Source: Methanobacterium_C sp963845285 | Lineage (GTDB): Archaea > Methanobacteriota > Methanobacteria > Methanobacteriales > Methanobacteriaceae | DNA: 64,000 nt | NCBI GenBank assembly: GCA_963845285.1 | Contig: CAWJRO010000021.1 | Coordinates: forward strand, 33,649 to 97,648 | Direction: 5' to 3' | Part shown: positions 56,841 to 64,000 of the stretch, in pieces | How positions within the stretch are numbered: the stretch's first letter is position 1 | Layout: the number at the start of each line of letters is the position of its first letter | Notes under the pieces: generated by a model | Database searches by the model: none | The model's input: only the letters and a program-made list of their open reading frames with translations | Told to the model about the DNA's origin: nothing | Program-made: the position numbers and the translations under genes

Positions 56841-59532
56841 AAGTCTGACAATGAAAAACTTCAAATCACACAGAGACACTCATATAAATTTTAGCACAGG
56901 CATATCAGTTATCATGGGCGAAAATGGGGCTGGAAAATCCAGTATATTGGAAGCTGTAAGTTTCGCACTTTTTAAACAGCATTCCGGTAAGAAAATTGAG
57001 CAGCTTGTTAGAATAGGTCAAAAAAAGAAGATGGTTGTGAATCTCCAGTTTCAAACAAATGGTAGAAGTTATCTGGTTTCAAGGGAACGAGATAAATCCT
57101 CCTCAAAATCTGTACTCAAGATAAAAGAGGGAAATGGCTTTCAAACAATTTTATCCGGCGAAAAACAGGTTACAAACGAAATTCAAAACATGCTGGACAT
57201 GGATGGTGATCTGTTTCTGAATGCGGTTTATGTGAGACAAGGTGAAATTGCAGATCTCATAGACAAAGCCCCATCAGAAAAAAAACAGATGATAGGGAAA
57301 CTTTTAGGTATAGAAGCACTTGAAATGACCTGGAAAAACATGCTGCCCATTATTAATAACTACGAAATTAAAAAGGAGAATATAACGGGTAGATTGGAGT
57401 CGATGGAAGGTTTGAAGGAGAATCTTAAGTCGAAGATAAATGAAAAAGAAGCTATTTCTTCTAAAATTCAGATTTTGGATGTTCAGATTGATAAAAAAGG
57501 TCCTGAATTTGAATTATTGAAAGAAAAGAAAGAACTTTTAGATGATAAGAGATCTGAATTTAAAAGGATTAAATCGGCAATAGAATCCAAAAAACAACTT
57601 TTAGATAGGATAAAAACTGATAAAAATACTTTTAATAACGAAATAAGCATTATTGATGATAAAGAAGCTGCAATACTTAGTATAAAACCAAAAATTGCAA
57701 GTCTTGATCTTCTCCATCAACTGAAAGATGTATATGGAAACTTAAAAAACATTCAAGAAGATGAAAAAAGGATTCAAAAAGGTTTAGATGACATTCAAAA
57801 ATTTAAAAGCATTCTTGATGAAAACCAAAATTTTTACAGGGATTATTTAAATATTGGAGATAATATAAAACTTTTAGAAAATGAGAGGGTAAAATTCGAG
57901 GGCAGCAGGAAGTTGCTGGAACAATATATATCTCGAAAGTCTCAGGTCCAAGATAAAATTCAGGGATCCACAGAAAAAATAGCCAATGGCCTTGAAGATG
58001 CGAATAATATTTTAAGAACAGATTTCAGTCGTGTTGAGGAACTGGAAAATCACATAAAATCAATCAAACCTTCAACTGAAACTAAACTAGAAGAAATTCG
58101 TAGCAAGATAAACAGTGTTCAGCAAGATATATCAAACCTGAAAACTCGCAATAAAAACCTTAAAAAGCCAGTAAAAGAGCTTGAAAATGTTAAAGATAAG
58201 TGTCCTGTTTGTAAATCAACCATAAGCCCTGATAAAAGAGATGAACTGATTGAAGGATATGATTTAGAAATAAAGGCCAACGAAGATGGGATATCCAATT
58301 TAAAACGTGAATTAAATGGGCTTAACTCACAGAAGCATGTGTTAACTTCAAAGTTTGCTGAGATACAAAATATAAACGTTGACATCCTAAAAGAGCGCAT
58401 TAAAACATTGGAACAGAGCCAAAAGGAACTGGAAAGTATAATTTCAGATTTGGAAGGTCTCAAACCTAAAGTTTCAAAGCTCAATGAGATAGATTATTTC
58501 CTCAAGGAGAAAAAAACAAAGCAAAATGAGATTAAATGTAAATATGAAAGTTACATAAGTGCCAAAGGTTCCCTGGAGTCTCTGGGTGATTATGATGAAA
58601 AAACTGAAGAGTTGAAGAAGATAAAAGCTGAAATTGTGTCTCTGAAAGTGAATGTTAACCAGCTGACTGAAAAATCAGGAACCAATCTAAAAAATCTTAG
58701 GTCTAAGATTTTGGAGCTTGAAAATCTGAAAAATAAATACAATCATCTTTCCGGAGAAATGAGTCAAAAAAAGTTGCTCATAGAAAAGTTAGAGCTTTTA
58801 GAGAATGATATAACCAGTATTAATGAAGAAACTGTGAAGTTGAATAATGAACTGAAATCTATTGGATACAATGAGGATATTCATTCCAGTCTGCAAATGA
58901 ATCTGTACAATAAAAGTCAAGAATTAACAGATTTAATCGGACAAAAAAAGGAGCTCACTGGGAAAGAAAGTGTGATTTTGGATAGAATTAAGGAACTTGA
59001 ATCTGAAGTAAAAGTTCACGGTAAATACGAAGGGGATCTCAGAAATCTTAAGGATTTCATAAAACTTTTAAACCGTATTCGGGACCTTTATGGTAAAGAT
59101 GGAGTACAGAAAGATTTAAGAAACATTTCAAGGCCTATTATAGAGCAGAACACAAGAGAATTCTTTGAAAAGTTCAACTTTGAATATTCGGACATAAAAC
59201 TGGATGAAGATTACGATGTAACTGTTTACGGCCCTGCAGGAAAAAATAGTCTTGATATGATAAGTGGGGGTGAAAGGATAGCTGTTGCATTGGCTTTAAG
59301 GTTGGGAATAACTCAAGCTTTATCTGGGGAAAATTTGGAACTGGTAATGTTGGATGAGCCTACCATACACCTTGATGCTTACAGACGCCAGGAATTAATA
59401 GACCTTCTAAAAAGAATGTCCATAATACCTCAAATGATAATTGTCACCCATGATTCTGACCTTGAAGAAGCTGCCGACACGATTTTAAGAGTTAAAAAGG
59501 AGAAAGGCGAGTCATTTATTTTGGAATCTTAA
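56830..59532 (+). CDS. rad50: Rad50 DNA repair ATPase
   Basis: A 900-residue SMC-like ATPase that tethers DNA ends and powers Mre11. The N-terminal lobe has NFKSHRDTHINFSTGISVIM and Walker A GENGAGKSSILEAV. Long coiled coils fold back at the zinc hook CPVCKS (residues about 458-463). The C-terminal lobe has the signature MISGGERIAVALALRLGI and Walker B LVMLDEPTIHLDAYRRQ with TVTHDSDL-like IVTHDSDLEEA. It overlaps mre11 by 11 bases and ends the four-gene operon. Confidence 0.97.
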
Positions 59533-59758
59533 AATTAAGTTATAATTAAATTAATTTCTATTTTTTAAGTCTTCCTTTAATTATTGTTCTAACCATTAAT
59601 CCCCATTTTTTCCTTTCAGTTTTCTTAATTCATATTTTCTTTGAGTTTTATTCTTTATCATTCAGTTCTGTTTTTATTAAGTTTTCTATTTTTAAGAAAA
59701 AGAAAGGAAATAATGAATTGATAGTTTTAGAGCTAAGCTACGAACAAAAATTAACTTT

Positions 59759-61156
59759 TCAAGTTGAATTATGGGTTTTACCTCTTGCAAGGGATGCAAA
59801 TATACCCACTAGGCACATAACCGTGCAGATGATGAAAACCACGTGTATGCTGTGGAGCAGGCTGGGATACTGGGCTGGTGTGACTTGAACCTGTCCCATG
59901 AAAAGTGAAAATGCCATCAGTGCAATTCCCATGCTCAACATTTGACCTATAAGTCTCATGGTGCTTACCATTGCTGATGCAACACCATAGAACCTTTTTT
60001 GCACAGAGCCCATGATAGCGCTGGTGTTTGGAGATGAAAAGAATGCAAATCCAATTCCTAGTATGGCAAGTCCAATCATTATGAAGGTTATGCTTGTGTT
60101 TGCATCGATAAATACGAAAAATGCAAGACCAATGGTACAGAGGGCCATTCCTACAGATGCAATTATCTGTGCTTCAAACTTGTCTGAAAGTCTGCCTGCA
60201 AATGGGGAGAGCAGAGCCATTAAAACAGGTTGCACTATCAATATTAAACCAGCAGAATCTGCCTGGAACCCTTTGATGTACTGCAGATACAGACTCAAAA
60301 GGTACATAACTGCAAAGGTTGCACTGTAATTTATAAGGGCTGCAAGGTTTGAAAATGCAAAAGTGGTATTTTTAAAGATTTTAATATTTAAAACAGGACT
60401 TTTAACGCGTAGTTCGCATATCCCAAATCCTACAAGGCCTAAGATTCCTAAAATTAACATAGTAAATCCTAAAGCGCTAGGCAAGATTGAAAATCCGTAC
60501 ATCAACATCACTAGAGCTATGATGTATAATATGGACCCTTTGAAGTCGAATTTTTCCCCTTTACACACAGCCCACTCATCTTTAAGCTTCCAGACGCTGA
60601 TAACAATTATCAAAATTCCAAGTGGTATCATGGAATAGAAAAGGCTTCTCCAACCAAAGTACTGGGTCAAAAATCCACCAAGAACAGGTCCAAGTGAGAG
60701 CCCTATGTAAACACTTGCCACATTTATTCCTATGGCTTTTCCCCTTTCTTGAGGGGGGAATGCAGATGTTATGATTGCAAGACCTGTAACAAAGATCATT
60801 GCACCACCAATACCCTGTAAAATACGGAATACCAAGAGTAAAACCACAGATGGCGCCAGGGCAGATAGAAGGGATGCAACTGTGAAGATTACAATACCAT
60901 AATTGAAAATTTTCTTCATACCATGTATATCAGCTATTCTACCGAAGGGAACTGCGAACATGGCTGCAGCCAGTAGAAAAGATGTAGGAACCCAGCTCAG
61001 AATAATGGCATTTGCAGCAAATTCTGCACCTATTGCAGGGACTGCTATATTGATTGCAGAACTCATGAATGGTGTTAAAAAACTTGCAAGGGTTGCAATG
61101 ACTAAAGCTGCAATCCTGGTTGAATTATTACTGGCGCTGGACTTTCCATTTTCCAT
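59759..61156 (-). CDS. MFS transporter, DHA2 family
   Basis: A 465-residue 14-helix exporter. FLTPFMSSAINIAVPAIGAE is helix 1, FAVPFGRIADIHGMKKIFNY motif A, LLVFRILQGIGGAMIF motif B and VYIGLSLGPVLGGFLTQYFG motif C. It resembles the EmrB/QacA drug antiporters. ATG 61156 follows GGAG. It is monocistronic, convergent with rad50. It is the third DHA2-type exporter in the window, after those at 4977 and 34396, and lacks an adjacent MarR gene. Confidence 0.92.
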   Translation of the reverse strand: MENGKSSASNNSTRIAALVIATLASFLTPFMSSAINIAVPAIGAEFAANAIILSWVPTSFLLAAAMFAVPFGRIADIHGMKKIFNYGIVIFTVASLLSALAPSVVLLLVFRILQGIGGAMIFVTGLAIITSAFPPQERGKAIGINVASVYIGLSLGPVLGGFLTQYFGWRSLFYSMIPLGILIIVISVWKLKDEWAVCKGEKFDFKGSILYIIALVMLMYGFSILPSALGFTMLILGILGLVGFGICELRVKSPVLNIKIFKNTTFAFSNLAALINYSATFAVMYLLSLYLQYIKGFQADSAGLILIVQPVLMALLSPFAGRLSDKFEAQIIASVGMALCTIGLAFFVFIDANTSITFIMIGLAILGIGFAFFSSPNTSAIMGSVQKRFYGVASAMVSTMRLIGQMLSMGIALMAFSLFMGQVQVTPAQYPSLLHSIHVVFIICTVMCLVGIFASLARGKTHNST

Positions 61157-61622
61157 AAACTTCTCCTCGGTGGTTTCATTTCATTCCAAAACAATAATTT
61201 GTTATAATTAAAATAAGTTAAATGTCTAGTTTATAATCAATTACATAGAAATTGTATAATAATGATAGAATATGACCATATATAAAAGAGTTTCTGCAAA
61301 ACCAAGAACTAAAGGAAAGCACAAAAAAACTATTTGTACCATAAAAAATTACTTTAAATCAAATAAAACTCCAAACAATAAAGCACTAAACTGAAATTTG
61401 ATAAAAGAATCAGAATCCGAAGAAGACCAAAGAATAGTATGTGGAAAACAATATAATACATAGTAATTTTGTTAAAGTAATGATTTGTTAAAGTAATGAT
61501 TCATGTGGCGCTCCAAGAATGGTTAATACTGTGTAGTGAAATAGCCGAAAATAATTTCAATAATTTTGTTTTGGATTTAAGCTTTTATTTTATAATCAAA
61601 ACTTAACACTATCAGGGATTTT
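61157..61622. other. Intergenic region with a possible small frame
   Basis: On the plus strand ATG 61272 opens a 40-codon Lys-rich frame (MTIYKRVSAKPRTKGKHKKT) that stops with TGA at 61392; past it, the same frame continues as LIKESESEEDQRIVCGKQYN. It may be a decayed gene, but no ribosome site supports it and I do not recognise it. The rest is AT-rich without further signal. Confidence 0.35.
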
Positions 61623-62231
61623 TTAAATTTTCGCCATTACTTCGTTTCTTCTTAAAAAACCTGGTACGAGGGGGTTATTGTATTGGGCTATGATGTAATT
61701 GGATTTTGGTTTAATATTATTTTTTATCAGCCAATTCTTAAGTTCTTCAACTTCTTGGTCCGCTAACTTATGATTCACCCGCCCTTTGAATCTTAAAACT
61801 GCTATTTTTTGATTCTTTACTTCATTGAACTTGATCCTCTCATCTTCAGGCTCAGGTAAAGTTTCTAAAGTATATTCTGAGGGCATGGTGAATGAAATGC
61901 GGTAAACATGCACTCCTGCTTTTTCTTCAGTTACTGGTGCGGTCATTGCTATTTTTTCGGATTCATCAACAGGTTCTTCAGTAACTGGAATAGTCATAGG
62001 TATTTTTTCTGATTTAGATACATTTTCTCCGGATACTGGAGCTGTCATTGAAATCTTAGATTTCTTCTTATTACCACCAAAAATGTAGTTAGCAAGTATG
62101 GAGAACCCTGATCTCATTGCTTTATCAAAATCTGTCTTAACTTCAACTTGGGCTAATATATAACCCGGATAAATCCTGATTTCAACATCACCATCTTTAC
62201 TTTCCACAGTATATACGGGACTTTCTGTCAT
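61623..62231 (-). CDS. SOUL family heme-binding protein
   Basis: A 202-residue SOUL/HBP-family protein, related to proteins that bind heme or tetrapyrroles. The N-terminal PVYTVESKDGDVEIRIYPGY and FDKAMRSGFSILANYIFGGN match the family, and the C-terminus has NNPLVPGFLRRNEVMAKI. In the middle three short segments repeat: KISMTAPVSGE, KIPMTIPVTEE and KIAMTAPVTEE, about 20 residues apart. The first and last are the conserved MTAPV elements, so one has been duplicated. ATG 62231 has GGAGGTTG upstream. It may serve the F430 or heme biology of the cell; this is inference. Confidence 0.9.
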   Translation of the reverse strand: MTESPVYTVESKDGDVEIRIYPGYILAQVEVKTDFDKAMRSGFSILANYIFGGNKKKSKISMTAPVSGENVSKSEKIPMTIPVTEEPVDESEKIAMTAPVTEEKAGVHVYRISFTMPSEYTLETLPEPEDERIKFNEVKNQKIAVLRFKGRVNHKLADQEVEELKNWLIKNNIKPKSNYIIAQYNNPLVPGFLRRNEVMAKI

Positions 62232-62616
62232 TTAACACAACCTCCCTACAAAATTTAATATTTTTTCCTAATTCATTAAAACTTTTTTAGCATTTTAAGC
62301 AAAAACATCACTTAAAATATTATGTTAATAATATATTTGAACTTCCATAAATTAACTCACATGTATTTTCACAAAAAAATTGTAATAAATATATTATGAT
62401 AAAAAGAGTAATGGTAATCCCATTATTATGAAATCAAATTGGTTAAAAAAACTTTTAAAGGTAAATTTCACGATTGATTCCACAAAAAAATGAGAAATTA
62501 AACAAAGAAAACTACACATAAACTCAGAATAGAAAAGTTTGTCAAATAGAAGTTAGAATAGAAATTAGAAATAAAAGAATTAAAATAAAAAAGAGAATTT
62601 GTTTGATTTTTTAGAA
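62232..62616. other. Intergenic region between serB fusion and SOUL genes
   Basis: AT-rich; it contains TATA-like stretches near 62330 that may serve the SOUL gene on the minus strand. No gene, RNA or repeat is seen. Confidence 0.4.
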
Positions 62617-63999
62617 TCAAACTATGTTATGCTTTTGGAGTAACCTAAGTTCATCTGTTGAAAGTTTTTTACCTTTCTTGAACTTATCAAATAGGTCCTG
62701 TGCAATCTCTTTTTCTGCCATGTTTTTCTTTTTACTGGCTTCATGTTCTGTGTTTCGTTCTTTTGACTTTGTTTTGTCAAGAGCTTTGTTTACCTTTTTT
62801 ATTTCGCTAAAAATGGCTTTCACAGATTCATGTTTTTCGGAAGCTTTTTCACGAGTTTCCATGAATTTATTGTGGGTGTTATCAGCCTTAACCCTTATTT
62901 CATCGATCTTTTTGAAATATTTAATCATATTTTCATGGGTTTCTTGGGCTTTATCTGAGAGTTCCACAACTTTTGCATGATGAGCTTCTGATGTTTCCCT
63001 AAGTTCCTGGGCTTCAGTTCGAGTTTTTTCATCTTCATGCATACCTTTGAGTTCTTTCCTAAGATCTGTGGCCTTTTTTACAAGTTCATTCTCTTTTTTC
63101 ATGTCCAGAACTTGGGTTTCTATTGTTTTTTCGAGTTTTTCTATCTCGCTTTGAGTTTGGAGTATTTCTCTTCTTCCAGAGGCCCATTCCATCTTTTTGA
63201 GTTTCTGGTTGGTCTCATCCCTCAGTTTTTTATACTTCTTAACTTCCTTGTTAATCTGGTCACGTTCGTCCCTATATTTGAGGGCTTTGTCAAGATTCTC
63301 TTTTATGCTGTTGTTTAAATCATCTCTTAAATGTTTATCTTTCCTTGCTTCCTCATTGAAATCATCTCTTTCTTTTGTGAACTCTTTGAGTTTCTTTTCA
63401 AGTTCTTTTTTATCGTTAAGTAATTCTTTAAAACTTTTTCCAGCATAAGGAGATTTTTCATGAGATTTAGGTTCTTCAACTTTCTTTCCAGTTTCAGCTA
63501 TTTCTTCAGTACTTTCAGTTTCAGTTTCTTCAGTACTTTCAGTTTCAGCTGTTTCTGTACTTTTAACTGCTTCAGAACTAACTTCAACCTTATCTTCTTC
63601 ATCTTTAAAAATAGTTAACAATTCTTTCAAATCCCTTTTTTCTACAACAACATCTGCAATTTCTTTTACAACTGGTTTTGCATCAAATGCTATACCCATA
63701 CCGGCTTTTTGAAGCATTGAGATGTCATTTGCACCGTCACCAACAGTTGCTGCCTCTTCTGCAGATATTTTTTCCATTTCTAAAATCTCTTTTAGAACAT
63801 CAGCTTTTGAACCGGTTACAAGTGGGCCTGAAACTTCTCCTGTTAATTTGCCATCTTCCTCATGGAGAATGTTTGAAAATGCATAATCCAGATCCAGCTC
63901 GTTTTTCATGCGGTCTGCAATGATTTCGAAGCTGCCGGTTATAACTGCAATTTTATATCCTCTATTTTTAAGTTCTGCGATAGTTTTGCTGGCTCCTTC
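62617..63999 (-). CDS. serB: Phosphoserine phosphatase fused to a long coiled-coil domain (5' end outside window)
   Basis: The visible N-terminal part is the second half of SerB, the HAD enzyme that makes serine from phosphoserine: ITGSFEIIADRMKNELDLDY (motif II Ser/Thr region), GPLVTGSKADVLKEILEMEK and VGDGANDISMLQKAGMGIAF (motif III/IV). The reading frame is open to the window end, so the first motif, DxDxT, is missing. After residue about 135 of the visible part an acidic linker with repeated STEETETES-like units leads to about 270 residues of heptad-rich helix (RDDLNNSIKENLDKALKYRD, RKYKKLRDETNQKLKKMEWA-like). That part resembles archaeal coiled-coil proteins of the COG1340 type. The fusion is unusual and suggests a structural role. 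Confidence 0.85.
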   Translation of the reverse strand, partial: EGASKTIAELKNRGYKIAVITGSFEIIADRMKNELDLDYAFSNILHEEDGKLTGEVSGPLVTGSKADVLKEILEMEKISAEEAATVGDGANDISMLQKAGMGIAFDAKPVVKEIADVVVEKRDLKELLTIFKDEEDKVEVSSEAVKSTETAETESTEETETESTEEIAETGKKVEEPKSHEKSPYAGKSFKELLNDKKELEKKLKEFTKERDDFNEEARKDKHLRDDLNNSIKENLDKALKYRDERDQINKEVKKYKKLRDETNQKLKKMEWASGRREILQTQSEIEKLEKTIETQVLDMKKENELVKKATDLRKELKGMHEDEKTRTEAQELRETSEAHHAKVVELSDKAQETHENMIKYFKKIDEIRVKADNTHNKFMETREKASEKHESVKAIFSEIKKVNKALDKTKSKERNTEHEASKKKNMAEKEIAQDLFDKFKKGKKLSTDELRLLQKHNIV

Positions 64000-64000
64000 T

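Noticed and set aside
61272..61391. 40-codon Lys-rich frame as a real gene
   Set aside because: No ribosome site, early stop and AT-driven composition; mentioned only as a possible remnant.

Overview
The window looks like a chromosomal segment of a methanogenic archaeon of the Methanobacteriales, most likely a Methanobacterium. The DNA is AT-rich, most genes start behind archaeal GGTG/GGAG ribosome binding sites, and the gene set fits: archaeal NurA-HerA-Mre11-Rad50, DUF371, a NifH/CfbC-like reductase, a long two-domain RmlA, U32 peptidase and PurF. No similarity search was possible, so the genus is inference.

Layout. 1-8.4 kb: 3' end of purF, a U32 protein, a MarR-MATE unit facing a DHA2 drug exporter across a tandem palindromic operator, and a frameshifted CrtI-like oxidoreductase. 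8.5-16 kb: UspA, a Ca2+/Na+ antiporter, a zinc-finger membrane protein, a decayed LysE gene, then an E. coli-type ribB with a complete FMN riboswitch, and a divergent iron module (DtxR-FeoA regulator plus FeoB) with two palindromes in its promoter. 16-26.5 kb: an unknown exported protein, a radical SAM/B12 protein, an ABM protein, RNase HIII with a partial duplicate of its N-terminal domain, an SDR, a PatB-type lyase, ferredoxins and a TMEM175-like channel. 26.5-34.4 kb is a rearranged zone: an IS1182-type insertion sequence, two copies of one membrane-protein gene (one truncated), a truncated carotenoid-synthesis gene, a lipoprotein, NudC and an aldo/keto reductase. 34.4-41.7 kb: MarR-MFS, CBS plus a frameshifted NifH-like gene, GIY-YIG, DUF371, a methyltransferase, tRNA-Leu(GAG) and YggU. 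41.7-48 kb: rmlB-rmlC facing rmlD-rmlA, then galU and galE, supplying dTDP-rhamnose and UDP-glucose/galactose for surface glycans. 48.4-59.5 kb: a DNA-metabolism block with a PLD nuclease plus UPF1/DNA2-like helicase pair, a secreted nuclease, a winged-helix protein and the overlapping nurA-herA-mre11-rad50 operon. 59.7-64 kb: another DHA2 exporter, a SOUL protein and the start-truncated serB fused to a long coiled coil.

Two themes stand out. About ten copies of a roughly 105-bp terminal-inverted-repeat element lie in intergenic gaps, several with AT-rich target duplications, and their ends resemble those of the resident IS. The window also holds many broken genes (FAD oxidoreductase, NifH-like, LysE, CruF-like, duplicated fragments), showing either active decay or single-base sequence errors.

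The best candidates for unusual biology are the bacterial-type ribB with its FMN riboswitch in an archaeon, the PLD-helicase operon that resembles the Mokosh defence architecture without its kinase, and the mobile repeat family.
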